This document shows, piece after piece, positions 1 to 9,536 of a DNA stretch of 64,000 nt. The stretch covers positions 5,800 to 69,799 of the forward strand of contig JAFZXR010000025.1 of the NCBI GenBank assembly GCA_017616675.1, read 5' to 3'. A program made the position numbers and the translations under genes. A model generated the notes under the pieces. The model worked only from the letters and a program-made list of their open reading frames with translations, was not told where the DNA came from and did not search any database. Source of the stretch: Bacteroidales bacterium. Its GTDB lineage: Bacteria > Bacteroidota > Bacteroidia > Bacteroidales > F082. Each line of letters begins with the position of its first letter. Position 1 is the first letter of the stretch.

Positions 1-1
1 C

Positions 2-1285
2 GTGATAACAGAGTCGGATGAGGCAACGAAGGCGATGATGAACGAATATTCGCAGAAGTTTGAGAATACTTTCCCGATAGCGCAGATCCGTTTCAAACAG
101 ATGGACTACCAGATTGTGAACGCGCCTGTTGAGTATTACATCTCGGGCGACGACTACGATCAGCTGAGCATCGTAGCCGACTCCATCAAGTCGTTCATGA
201 AACGCAGTCCGAACCTGTTCTTTGTGCATTCCGATTTCGATGAGACGGAGGAGGTTATCGAGGTTGAACTCGATGTCGACGAGGCTTGTCGTCTCGGCGT
301 GACGCAGTCGGTGCTGTCGGTGTATCTCGCCGGCTCTCTGTCGGGAAGCAGCATCGTCTCGTTGTGGGAGGGAGGCTATAACCTTCACACGACAGTCTAC
401 ACCGAAGGCGTGCATCATATTGATTATGAAGGACTTGGCGATATGTTAATTCCGACATCACATCCAGGTCAGTGGGTGCCTTTGCGACAGGTGGCGAAGC
501 TCGTGCCTCAGTTCAAGCACAATAACCTGCCTCACCGCAACGGAATGAAATGTATCACCGTGGCAGCCGACGTCATGCCGGGAGCCGGACAGCTCAAGGA
601 ATTCAGCAATATCGACAAATATATCGAAACGCTTGGTGTTTCAGATGATATCCTCATCGAAAAAGGCGGCTCGATGGCTGTCACGGTAGAGACGATGCCA
701 TCGCTTATCCAGTCGATTGTTGCTGCTATCGTGGTGATGTTTATTGTGCTGATTTTCCACTATAAGAAGATTGGTATTTCGATGCTATCTCTCTCAGTAT
801 CAGTGCTTTGCATCTTCGGCTCAACATTGGGTTTATGGATGTTCGGACTCGATATGTCGGTCACGGCGATCTTGGGTGTCATCTCGCTCATCGGTATCAT
901 CGTGCGTAATGCCATCATCATGTACGACTATGCCGCTGAGTTACGTACAAAGGAGCGTGTTTCGGTGCATCAGGCGGCTTATGAGGCCGGTCTGCGCCGT
1001 ATGAGGCCTATCTTCTTAACCTCAGCAACGACAGCTCTTGGCGTCATCCCGATGATTTTGGCGAAGACATTGCTTTGGGAGCCAATGGGCGTGGTGATCT
1101 GCTTCGGCACAATCCTCACGTTCCCGCTTGTGGTGACGGTGCTTCCGGTGGCTTACTGCCTGGCATTCGACGCTGGCGAACACGATAAGAAAGTGTTGGA
1201 AAGATTCAATCTTAGATTCTTGAAAAACCTTGACAGACGTGATAAACGTCACGAGAAATGGAATAAAGAACATAATAATGAATAA
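2..1285 (+). CDS. RND efflux transporter permease subunit (5' truncated by window)
   Basis: C-terminal part of an AcrB/HAE1-type inner-membrane RND pump, which exports drugs or other small molecules using the proton gradient. The open frame runs off the left edge, so the GTG at base 2 is not the true start. The visible 427 residues contain the second periplasmic porter and docking region (about residues 1-235) and then the last transmembrane block, with hydrophobic helices from about residue 236. The segment GVISLIGIIVRNAIIMYDY is the conserved helix of this family. A TolC-type gene follows with overlapping stop and start codons (ATGAATAA), so pump and outer-membrane channel are one operon; the membrane-fusion subunit is presumably upstream, outside the window. 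The substrate cannot be told from sequence. Confidence 0.93.
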   Translation: MITESDEATKAMMNEYSQKFENTFPIAQIRFKQMDYQIVNAPVEYYISGDDYDQLSIVADSIKSFMKRSPNLFFVHSDFDETEEVIEVELDVDEACRLGVTQSVLSVYLAGSLSGSSIVSLWEGGYNLHTTVYTEGVHHIDYEGLGDMLIPTSHPGQWVPLRQVAKLVPQFKHNNLPHRNGMKCITVAADVMPGAGQLKEFSNIDKYIETLGVSDDILIEKGGSMAVTVETMPSLIQSIVAAIVVMFIVLIFHYKKIGISMLSLSVSVLCIFGSTLGLWMFGLDMSVTAILGVISLIGIIVRNAIIMYDYAAELRTKERVSVHQAAYEAGLRRMRPIFLTSATTALGVIPMILAKTLLWEPMGVVICFGTILTFPLVVTVLPVAYCLAFDAGEHDKKVLERFNLRFLKNLDRRDKRHEKWNKEHNNE

Positions 1286-2618
1286 TGCTATGAAAAGATA
1301 TATTTTGATATTAGTTTTGGCATTTCTGACCTTGGGTCTGACAGCGCAAAATGCTGATGTTCTTACCCTTGACTCGTGTTTTGCCCTTGCAAGAGCCAAC
1401 AATGCGCAATTTAAGACCAATCAGATTGAGATTGAGAAGGCTCAGGAGGTCAAAAAACAGGTGTTTACCAAGTATTTTCCTCAGGTAAGTCTGAATTATG
1501 TGGCATATTATGCCAAAAATCCAATCATTGAATACGGTGTCGATGACATTCACGATGAGTTTGGCCTTATCTTGAAGACCATCATTGAGTTTTTGAATGA
1601 TGCCGGCATGGATATCCCTGAAAAGATTGAGCTGATGAAAAAAGGTCACAGCGTCAGCGCTATGGCGATACAACCAATCTTTGTCGGCGGACGTATAGTG
1701 AATGGTAACAAACTCGCAAAGCTAGGCATAGAGGCGGCTGAATTGAAGGCCGAGGTTTCGGAACGCGATGTGATGGAAAGCATCGAGTCGTCGTATTATC
1801 TCGTGGTCGGACTGAAGTCTAAAGTTGCTACCATTGAGTCGGCACTGACGTTGATTGACTCGCTGGAACACAGCGTCGACGTGGCGTTGGAAGCAGGTCT
1901 GGTCACTAAAAACGACAAGCTGCGTGTTGACCTGGAACGTAATAAATACGAGGCTTTACAGCTGCAGCTGAACAACGGGATAGTGCTGGCTTCGCAGCTT
2001 CTTTGTCAGGAAATAGGCATCGATTATCCTGAAGAAGGTTTGAATCTTGACGAAAATCCTGAAGATGGCGATAATGTTACTGAAAACGACAATTATGAAC
2101 GTCCGGAGGTGAGGTTGCTTCAGCTTCAGATCGATGCTGAGAATTACAATAAAAAACTCACGAGAGGCGAGGCCATGCCTGAAGTCGCTGTGGGAGCAAT
2201 GCTTTCGTATGGCAATTTGATTAAGGATTATAAGGGCAATGCCTTTGTGTTTGCTAAGGTTTCGGTACCGCTGACGCAGTGGTGGGAGACATCGCATAAG
2301 ATCAAAGAGCATAACTTCAAGATTGAAGAATATGAGATTCAGCAGCAAGACCTGATGCAGAAGATGTCGTTGCAGGAAAAACAGGCGTATAACCAGATGA
2401 TCGAGGCCGAGGCCCTGCTTCAGTCGGATCAGGCCGCATTGGATATGGCTCAGGAAAACTATCGTGTCGCCGAGCTTAATTATCGTGCCGGCATGAACAC
2501 CATCACCGATGTCTTGGAGGCCAACTCGCTGCTTCTGCAGGCACAAAATGCCATAACCGACAGACAAATCACCTACGTGTCGGCCCGTCGCAGATATCAC
2601 GATTTGACAGGAAAATAA
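1278..2618 (+). CDS. TolC family outer membrane efflux protein
   Basis: Outer-membrane channel partner of the RND pump encoded just upstream. The N-terminus MKRYILILVLAFLTLGLTAQ is a signal peptide with cleavage probably after TAQ. The remainder, about 425 residues, has the two repeated halves of long amphipathic helices seen in TolC/OprM-type proteins, including a late segment with YRVAELNYRAGMNTITDVLE, the usual second-repeat signature. The start could be ATG 1278, which overlaps the preceding stop codon, or ATG 1290 four codons on; both leave the signal peptide intact. The gene ends 6 bp before the convergent dgt stop, with no clear terminator hairpin between them. Confidence 0.93.
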   Translation: MNNAMKRYILILVLAFLTLGLTAQNADVLTLDSCFALARANNAQFKTNQIEIEKAQEVKKQVFTKYFPQVSLNYVAYYAKNPIIEYGVDDIHDEFGLILKTIIEFLNDAGMDIPEKIELMKKGHSVSAMAIQPIFVGGRIVNGNKLAKLGIEAAELKAEVSERDVMESIESSYYLVVGLKSKVATIESALTLIDSLEHSVDVALEAGLVTKNDKLRVDLERNKYEALQLQLNNGIVLASQLLCQEIGIDYPEEGLNLDENPEDGDNVTENDNYERPEVRLLQLQIDAENYNKKLTRGEAMPEVAVGAMLSYGNLIKDYKGNAFVFAKVSVPLTQWWETSHKIKEHNFKIEEYEIQQQDLMQKMSLQEKQAYNQMIEAEALLQSDQAALDMAQENYRVAELNYRAGMNTITDVLEANSLLLQAQNAITDRQITYVSARRRYHDLTGK

Positions 2619-2624
2619 GGTGAT

Positions 2625-3947
2625 TTACTCGATTCCTCTCAGATCTTTATACAGCTGAACCGCATAAAGATCGGTCATGTTGGAGATGTAGTCAAGGACG
2701 ACTTGGATTTTCGAATACAAGTCGTCCTTTTCTGTCTTAAACTGATCGGGAATGATCGACATCAGGCGTCTGTGGTAGCCGCTGTCGGGCTCCAGCACAG
2801 CGTCGATGAACTCCTTCATCAGGCTGCCGATGATGTTGTAGCCTCTTACTTCAATCTTTACTACCGATGGATGCTTGTAAATGTTTGGCACTGAGAAACT
2901 TCTGCAGCCTTCGAGAGCGTCCTGTTCGAGCTTCGGAAGATGCGAGATGAGACTGTTTTTAAACGTTCCGGCCATGATGTCGTCGTAGTTTTCGATAAAC
3001 ACCTTCGATACGCAGTCGACGAGCTTGTTGATGACCGTAGCGCGCAGGAATGCCATGCGTTCGTTGGAGTCGGTGACGGTCTTGAAGATATGCTCGCGAC
3101 GCTCGAAGAACCAAGCCTCTTCGGGTCTTTCCTCGCTGAAGAACGCCGTGAAATGCTTGTCGATGTCGTCGGTCTGGATGATGCCGCGTTTGTGGGCGTC
3201 TTCCATGTCGAGGATGAGGTAGCATATGTCGTCGGCGGCCTCCATCATATATGAAAGCGGGTGACGGGCGTATATCGGCTTTGTGCTGTCGAGACGCGGT
3301 ATTCCGCAGCCTTCCATGACCTTCTCGAACTGCTCGATCTCGCTGTTGAAGACGTTATATTTCTTTCTATCTCCTTTGTCGAACGAAGGATATGGATATT
3401 TTATCAAGGTTGCCAATGAGGCGTAGGTGAGGGAGAGACCACCTTCGCGGCGACCGGCAAACTGGTGGGTGAGCTGACGGAAGGCGTTGGCGTTGCCTTC
3501 GAATGAGATGAGGTCAGACCATTGATACTCAGGGATTTGGCTCTGTAGTTTCTTGCCTTCGCCGTATTTGAAATAGCTGCTCATCGTCTCCTCGCCGGAA
3601 TGTCCGAAAGGGGGGTTGCCGAGGTCGTGGGCGAGACATGCTGTCGAGACGATGGTGTCGATGTCGTAGATCACCTCATGGAAATCGGGACCGTATTTAT
3701 CGATGAGAAATTTCGACACTTTACGAGCTATCGAACGTCCTACGCTGGCCACTTCGAGGCTGTGTGTCAGTCGGTTATGCACGAGCTTGGCACCTGGCAA
3801 GGCGAAGACCTGCGTCTTGTTTTGCAGACGGTGGAAGATGTTGGAGAAGATTATTCGGTCATAATCTCTCTGAAACTCGTTTCTGATGTCGGCCACACTC
3901 TGTGCGCGAGCCTCACGTTTTGCTGATAAAAGCTGTTCCCAATTCAT
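2625..3947 (-). CDS. dgt: Deoxyguanosinetriphosphate triphosphohydrolase-like HD protein
   Basis: HD-domain dNTP triphosphohydrolase, which cleaves dGTP or other dNTPs to the nucleoside and triphosphate and so trims dNTP pools. The N-terminal half shows the HD-superfamily residues in HNRLTHSLEVASVGRSIAR and CLAHDLGNPPFGHSGEE, which supply the metal-binding H...HD...D set. About 440 residues fits the longer dNTPase class of Bacteroidota. ATG 3947 (MNWEQLLSAKREAR) is preferred over the upstream TTG at 3953. The gene lies 3' of tsaD on the same strand, separated by a low-complexity spacer, so the two may be co-transcribed. Exact nucleotide specificity is not visible. Confidence 0.92.
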   Translation of the reverse strand: MNWEQLLSAKREARAQSVADIRNEFQRDYDRIIFSNIFHRLQNKTQVFALPGAKLVHNRLTHSLEVASVGRSIARKVSKFLIDKYGPDFHEVIYDIDTIVSTACLAHDLGNPPFGHSGEETMSSYFKYGEGKKLQSQIPEYQWSDLISFEGNANAFRQLTHQFAGRREGGLSLTYASLATLIKYPYPSFDKGDRKKYNVFNSEIEQFEKVMEGCGIPRLDSTKPIYARHPLSYMMEAADDICYLILDMEDAHKRGIIQTDDIDKHFTAFFSEERPEEAWFFERREHIFKTVTDSNERMAFLRATVINKLVDCVSKVFIENYDDIMAGTFKNSLISHLPKLEQDALEGCRSFSVPNIYKHPSVVKIEVRGYNIIGSLMKEFIDAVLEPDSGYHRRLMSIIPDQFKTEKDDLYSKIQVVLDYISNMTDLYAVQLYKDLRGIE

Positions 3948-3956
3948 ACTCAATAA

Positions 3957-4022
3957 TTTACACTTTACACTTTCAACTCTAAACTTTAAAACTACTCTAA
4001 ACTCTACACTCTAAACTCTACA
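3957..4022. repeat. Low-complexity spacer of CTCTAAACT-type direct repeats
   Basis: The gap between dgt and tsaD consists of imperfect copies of words such as ACTCTAAACT and ACTTTACACT. It has no hairpin and no promoter consensus that I can see. It may be a slipped-strand repeat or a neutral spacer. Confidence 0.6.
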
Positions 4023-5045
4023 CTACCGCGTAGCGGTTCTCGCATACGGCGTCATGTCCTGACTGCCAAATTCTCCTCTTTTATATTTAAGATATCCGGC
4101 CACTCCAATCATCGCGGCGTTGTCGGTGCTGAATTTGAATTTCGGGATAAACACTTCCCAATGGTACTTCTGGCCGGCGGCGATGAGAGCTTCTTGTAGA
4201 CCCGTGTTCGCGGACACGCCGCCGGCAATGGCGACCTGCCTGATTCCCGTGTCTTTCGCTGCCTTGATGAGCTTCTTCATCAGCGTGTCGATGATGTCTT
4301 TCTGAATCGAAGCGCAGAGGTCGGCTTTGTTTTCCTCGATGAAATTCTCGTTTTCCTTGAGTTTATCTCTCAAGAAATATAAAAAACTCGTCTTCAACCC
4401 GCTGAAGCTGTAGTCGTAGCCCGGGATATGCGGCTTGGCGAACTGGAACGCGTCGGGGTTGCCTTCTTTTGCTAACTTGTTGATTATCGGGCCTCCAGGA
4501 TAGCCGAGACCCATAATCTTCGCTGTCTTGTCGAACGCCTCGCCGGCAGCGTCGTCGATGGTCTTGCCCATAATCTCGAGGTCGAAATAATCGTTGACTT
4601 TCATGATCTGGGTGTGACCGCCTGAAACCGTGAGGCATAGGAACGGAAACTGTGGCACCGGCGTAGGATTGTCGGGCTCTTGGGCGAAAAGCGCCAGCAC
4701 ATGACCGTTGGTGTGATTAATTTCAATCATCGGGATGTCCATCGCGAGCGCGAAAGCCTTTGAAAATGAAGTACCTACGAGCAACGAACCCAATAATCCT
4801 GGTCCACGTGTAAAAGCTATTGCGCGTATTTGATTTTTTTGTATATTTGCTTGCTTAATTGCGGCCTCAACGACAGGAATGATATTCTGCTGGTGGGCAC
4901 GCGACGCGAGCTCGGGTATGACACCCCCGTATTGGCGGTGAACCTCTTGATTAGCAATGACATTCGACAATACTGTCGTGCCTCGGAGGACTGCCGCGGA
5001 TGTGTCGTCACACGATGATTCGATGGCTAAAATGTATTCGTCCAT
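4023..5045 (-). CDS. tsaD: tRNA N6-adenosine threonylcarbamoyltransferase
   Basis: TsaD (Kae1/YgjD) is the catalytic subunit that transfers the threonylcarbamoyl group to A37 of ANN-decoding tRNAs (t6A), acting with TsaB, TsaC and TsaE in the cytosol. The protein begins MDEYILAIESSCDDTSAAVL and carries the metal-binding INHTNGH motif, the nucleotide-binding SGGHTQ loop and the late GGVSANTGL motif. At 340 residues it has the normal length. The start is ATG 5045; the longer open frame to 5090 would run into tamB. The start lies only 12 bp from the divergent tamB start, so the two promoters must overlap coding DNA. Confidence 0.97.
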   Translation of the reverse strand: MDEYILAIESSCDDTSAAVLRGTTVLSNVIANQEVHRQYGGVIPELASRAHQQNIIPVVEAAIKQANIQKNQIRAIAFTRGPGLLGSLLVGTSFSKAFALAMDIPMIEINHTNGHVLALFAQEPDNPTPVPQFPFLCLTVSGGHTQIMKVNDYFDLEIMGKTIDDAAGEAFDKTAKIMGLGYPGGPIINKLAKEGNPDAFQFAKPHIPGYDYSFSGLKTSFLYFLRDKLKENENFIEENKADLCASIQKDIIDTLMKKLIKAAKDTGIRQVAIAGGVSANTGLQEALIAAGQKYHWEVFIPKFKFSTDNAAMIGVAGYLKYKRGEFGSQDMTPYARTATR

Positions 5046-5057
5046 AGCAATATAAGA

Positions 5058-8000
5058 ATGCGCAAAGGTACAAAAAAGAATATTATACACGGCATTTTAA
5101 TTATCATTGTGATAATTTTTGCTCTCATGGCGAGCCTCATCGCGGCTTTCCGTGACGTCACCGTGCAGAGTATGATTGCGCGTTCGGTGGCCGGCGAGCT
5201 GTCGCGAAAACTCGAGACCGACGTCAAGATACGTACCTTCTACATCACCGAAAACCTCAATGTCCGCGCCGAAGACGTGGTGTTTAACGACCTCGACGGG
5301 TATCCTATGTTTAAGATAGGACAACTCGACGCTAAGCTGCATCCGACAATGGCTTCCGACGAATTAAGAATCAGAGAGGTTTATCTGAAAGATGTGCTCG
5401 GTCGCATTGTGACATATGAAGGCTACGACATGATGAATCTCAAAGAGATTTTATCGCAGCTGGGCATCAAGAAAAATGACGGCAGCAACGAGACGATATC
5501 AAATATTTATATCGATAAGCTGACGCTCGACAACGGCCGCGTCGTCTACTGGAACCAAAACAAACACCGTCCCGAGAAGAAGAGCATGGATTATCATCAT
5601 CTCGACATCGACAGCATCTATGCTCAGATCACCAATATCGAGATGCATAACGACACGGTGCTTGGCGACGTGCAATACATGAGAGGCAAGGACCGTTGCG
5701 GATTCAAACTCAACGACGCCAGCGGCAAGGTGCGTTTCTGCGAGAAAAGTCTTACCGTCGACAGTCTCATGGCCCAGACAGGCGAGTCGCATGCCGACCT
5801 CGACCTGCGTTTCGACTACGACCGCTCACATGCCTATTATACCTTCATCGACTCGGTTCACATGACAGGCAACATCCGCCAGTCGACAGTGCTGCTCAGC
5901 GACTTGAAATATTTTGCGTGGATACTCGACCGGATGCCGGATAAGTTTGTGTTTACAGGCCAATTCGATGGCACCGTGAGCGACTTCACCGTCAAGGATT
6001 TCTTTGCGGAATTTGGCAACGAGTCGTTTATCGACGCCGACGTGTCGTTCAAGGGATTGCCCGATTTCTTTAAGTCTTACATCGATCTTGACGTACGAAA
6101 TATGTATTCTTCTTATGAAGATACAAAAGATTTCGCCATCCCGTCGAGTAGCGTCACGGTGCCGATTCCGGAGATGCTCGCAGGCATGGGCAAATACTCG
6201 CTTAACGGCAACTACCACGGCTATCCGCTCGATTTCTATTCACAACTCAACTTAGTGTCGGAGATGGGCGACATGGTGGCCGACGTATATCTGAAGACCG
6301 ACACTGACCCGGCGTATTCGTTCAACATCGCGGCAGGCAAGGTGAAACTCGACGATATTATTGGCACCGACGACGGATCCGAAGCTACCTTCGACCTCGT
6401 GATGAATGGCAAAGGCCTGACCGAAGAAGAGACCGATTTTGAAGCCGACCTTTATTTTAACTCATTGAAAATCAATGGTAATGAGTTTGAAGATTTCAAC
6501 ATCCACGGCGCATATCAAAATCAGAAGCTGAAGGCTAATGCCGACTTGAATCATCCTTATCTGGGCTTAGCTCTCCGCTCATCGGTCGACTTTAACCGCG
6601 AACTGCCTTATTACGCCATCCATGCGGCTGTCAATAATGCCGACCTGGTGCATCTCCATATCCTCGACAACGACTCGATAATGCGTCTTTCGACTAATAT
6701 CGACGCGGGATTCAGCGGCAACGATATCGATAATATCAAAGGAACTCTGGATATTAAAAACACCAGGTATTTCAACGGCGAAGAATATGTCATGAAGAAC
6801 CTCTCGGCAAGCATCAGCGAGATAAGCGGCATCAAAGATGTGACCGTCGACTGCGACTTCTTCAACTTCTACGGCTACGGCATAGTGAACGCCAAAACGC
6901 TTCTTAACTCATTGAAAAACACTGGTAAACGCTATATCGACATGCCTGAATGGTTCGCTGATACCGAGCCTGACACCAAGGACCAGATGTTCTCGTTCAG
7001 CATCAACCTGAACGACACCCGACAGCTCTCGAAGCTCTTCATGCCGTCGCTTTACGTTAAGAGCGGCACTACTGTCAACCTCAACTACAACAACATCTAC
7101 ACCAGCCATAGCTCCACGGTGATGTCGCCGGAGATTTGGTTCAACGGCATCAGTTTCACTGACCTTTTCGTACAAAATACTGCAAATTACGACGAACTTA
7201 CGACACATCTGTCGTTTAAAGATATCATCCTTCGTGACAGCACCGAGCGGAATCCCGACCGGATTAAGCTTGAAGACTTCAAGATTTTAGCGAAGCTGGC
7301 CGATAATAAGGTCAATGCCGACCTGTATTGGGACGACGACGAGGCTGAGGACCATAACAAGGCACATATCAAATCGGAGTTTGTCCCGCATGAGCATTCG
7401 GGCGGCAAGCTGAGCCTGAGCTCCGACCTGATTCGTATCAACGATACGATGTGGTATCTCAACCCAGATTGTAACATAGATTTCAAGAAAAACAGGACCG
7501 ATTTCGAGAATTTGGTTTTATACACCAAGACTCAGCAGATCTCGGTCAACGGAGTGTATCCGAAACGCGAAACAGACACTCTCGTCGCGAAGTTCCAAAA
7601 TTTCGATGTCTCGGATATCGATTTCGTGACAAGCGGCTTTAAACTCGATTTCGATGGCGTGTTGAACGGATTCCTAAATATCTCGGGCCTTAACGAAGAT
7701 ATGGCGTTTTCTTCAAACATCGACCTGAAAGAGTTTTACATCAACGGTCAGGAGGTCGGTGACGTTACGGCTTATGCCAACTGGTATGATCCCAACGAGT
7801 CGGTGCTGCTTAACATGGAGGTCTACAACCGCATGTTCGACCAGGATGGCCGCAAGTCGATGGGAGTCTTCGGTTTTTATTATCCTAAAAAGAAGACTGA
7901 AAACCTCAAGCTCGACATGTTTTTCAACAACTTCAAGCTTGAGACGGTGTCGCCGTTTGTCAGCAGTCTCGTTACGAGGATGGGCGGCTACGCCAGTGGT

Positions 8001-9536
8001 AACCTGAAGGTGAGAGGCTCGGTGAACAACCCTGTGGTGACAGGCGACGTCACCATGGACAACGCCGGCTGCCGTGTCAACTACCTGAACACTTATTACA
8101 CCTTCAGCGACAAGGTTCGTCTCGATGAGAATAAGATCGTTTTGGAAAATGTCGCCATCTACGATACTATAGGAAATATTGCCGTCGTCAACGGCTCGGT
8201 CAACCACGACCATATGCGCGATTTCAACTTCGACCTCAATATGCGGTGCAACGACTTCCTGGCGTTGAACATACCGGTCGAGCAGGCTCAAGGCTTCTAT
8301 GGCACCGCCGTTGCCGACGGCACGGTGAGTATCAACGGACCGATCAACGACGTGACGATGACCATCAACGCGATGACGAAGAAAGGCACCGAGATTGATA
8401 TCCCGCTGTCGGGGACGAGCACGTTCGACAACAACTTCGTCGTTTTCGTGCAGCAAGCCAAGGAGACCGACACTGTGGAGGAGAAGTTCGTGCCCGAAGT
8501 CGTCAAAGACGAACAAAACTTCACCATGGACCTCAGCACCGTCGTCACCTCCGACGCCGCCGTCAACATCTACCTGCCGCAAAACATGGGTAGCATCAAC
8601 TCGCGGGGCAGCGGACTGCTCAAGATAGGCCTGACCAACGACGACTTTACCCTGCTCGGCGACTATCGTATCAAAAACGGAACGTTCAACTTCACGCTCG
8701 ACATGGTGAAAAAGACATTCTCGCTGCGTGAGGGCGGCACTATCCGCTGGGCCGGCGACCCTACCGACGCCGACATCAACATTGTGGGCGTGTACCATAC
8801 CAAGTCGTCGCTGACATCGCTGGGCACAGGTATCGTCGACTCCACGGCCTTGACCAACAACGTCAACGTCGACTGTATCATCAAGCTGACTAACAAGCTG
8901 ATGAACCCAACGATAACATTTGGAATCGACCTGCCTAATGCTAAGGAAGACACGCGAAACATAGTGTTCTCGGTGATCGACACCACCAACCAGGCTGTCA
9001 TGGCACAGCAGGTGTTCTCGCTTATGATGCTGAGCTCATTCTCCTACACCGCGGGCAGCAACATCTCGCGTTTCGGAACGAATGCTGGCTACGGCGTCAT
9101 CACCAGCCAGCTGAGCAGTCTGCTTTCGCAGATATACGAAGACCTCGACATAGGCATCAACTATACGCCTAACGACAGGCTCACCAACGAGGAACTCGAA
9201 GTGGCGCTTTCAACACAGCTGTTCGACGATCGACTCATTATCGAAGGTAACTTCGGAGTGATACGAGGCAACAGAAGCGATGCCGACAACGCCAACAATA
9301 TCGTAGGTGACGTCGACTTGACGTTCCGACTGACTAAACGATTGAGTCTCAAGGCTTATAACCACACAAATATCAAGAATAACTACTATTATTATTCGAT
9401 AGAAAACTATTCCGACTTCACCCAAGGTGTTGGACTCTCGTTCTCGCAGAGCTTCGATAACATAAGAGAAGTGTTTACATTGCATAAGAAAAACAAGAAC
9501 AAACGAAAATCAGGCGATGAGTCAGTCCCAAAATAA
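5058..9536 (+). CDS. tamB: Translocation/assembly module TamB (AsmA-like, 1492 aa)
   Basis: Very large envelope protein of the TamB/AsmA-like group. Family members are anchored in the inner membrane, span the periplasm as a long beta-groove and are linked to outer-membrane protein assembly or lipid transport. One N-terminal transmembrane helix is visible (about residues 8-28), followed by about 1,100 residues of repetitive beta-rich sequence and a C-terminal TamB (DUF490) domain in about the last 400 residues. Near the end are the typical segment GTNAGYGVITSQLSSLLSQI and a beta-barrel-like tail with alternating hydrophobic residues. Length and architecture match Bacteroidota TamB. It is divergent from tsaD, 12 bp between starts. 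Its 3' end overlaps the addA-like gene by 20 bp, suggesting coupled translation. Confidence 0.93.
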   Translation: MRKGTKKNIIHGILIIIVIIFALMASLIAAFRDVTVQSMIARSVAGELSRKLETDVKIRTFYITENLNVRAEDVVFNDLDGYPMFKIGQLDAKLHPTMASDELRIREVYLKDVLGRIVTYEGYDMMNLKEILSQLGIKKNDGSNETISNIYIDKLTLDNGRVVYWNQNKHRPEKKSMDYHHLDIDSIYAQITNIEMHNDTVLGDVQYMRGKDRCGFKLNDASGKVRFCEKSLTVDSLMAQTGESHADLDLRFDYDRSHAYYTFIDSVHMTGNIRQSTVLLSDLKYFAWILDRMPDKFVFTGQFDGTVSDFTVKDFFAEFGNESFIDADVSFKGLPDFFKSYIDLDVRNMYSSYEDTKDFAIPSSSVTVPIPEMLAGMGKYSLNGNYHGYPLDFYSQLNLVSEMGDMVADVYLKTDTDPAYSFNIAAGKVKLDDIIGTDDGSEATFDLVMNGKGLTEEETDFEADLYFNSLKINGNEFEDFNIHGAYQNQKLKANADLNHPYLGLALRSSVDFNRELPYYAIHAAVNNADLVHLHILDNDSIMRLSTNIDAGFSGNDIDNIKGTLDIKNTRYFNGEEYVMKNLSASISEISGIKDVTVDCDFFNFYGYGIVNAKTLLNSLKNTGKRYIDMPEWFADTEPDTKDQMFSFSINLNDTRQLSKLFMPSLYVKSGTTVNLNYNNIYTSHSSTVMSPEIWFNGISFTDLFVQNTANYDELTTHLSFKDIILRDSTERNPDRIKLEDFKILAKLADNKVNADLYWDDDEAEDHNKAHIKSEFVPHEHSGGKLSLSSDLIRINDTMWYLNPDCNIDFKKNRTDFENLVLYTKTQQISVNGVYPKRETDTLVAKFQNFDVSDIDFVTSGFKLDFDGVLNGFLNISGLNEDMAFSSNIDLKEFYINGQEVGDVTAYANWYDPNESVLLNMEVYNRMFDQDGRKSMGVFGFYYPKKKTENLKLDMFFNNFKLETVSPFVSSLVTRMGGYASGNLKVRGSVNNPVVTGDVTMDNAGCRVNYLNTYYTFSDKVRLDENKIVLENVAIYDTIGNIAVVNGSVNHDHMRDFNFDLNMRCNDFLALNIPVEQAQGFYGTAVADGTVSINGPINDVTMTINAMTKKGTEIDIPLSGTSTFDNNFVVFVQQAKETDTVEEKFVPEVVKDEQNFTMDLSTVVTSDAAVNIYLPQNMGSINSRGSGLLKIGLTNDDFTLLGDYRIKNGTFNFTLDMVKKTFSLREGGTIRWAGDPTDADINIVGVYHTKSSLTSLGTGIVDSTALTNNVNVDCIIKLTNKLMNPTITFGIDLPNAKEDTRNIVFSVIDTTNQAVMAQQVFSLMMLSSFSYTAGSNISRFGTNAGYGVITSQLSSLLSQIYEDLDIGINYTPNDRLTNEELEVALSTQLFDDRLIIEGNFGVIRGNRSDADNANNIVGDVDLTFRLTKRLSLKAYNHTNIKNNYYYYSIENYSDFTQGVGLSFSQSFDNIREVFTLHKKNKNKRKSGDESVPK
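5063..5070 (-). promoter_or_regulatory. Putative tsaD promoter -7 box inside tamB
   Basis: Read on the minus strand this is TACCTTTG, matching the Bacteroidota -7 consensus TAnnTTTG, 18 bp upstream of the tsaD ATG and inside the first codons of tamB. No convincing -33 TTG is seen at the usual distance. Confidence 0.5.

Noticed and set aside
1956..2600. 214-codon minus-strand open frame
   Set aside because: Antisense shadow of the TolC-type gene with its signal peptide and repeat motifs.
7713..8798. Long open frame of 361 codons on the minus strand
   Set aside because: It is antisense to tamB, with a Val/His/Asp-rich composition that mirrors tamB codon use; it has no domain and no start signal.
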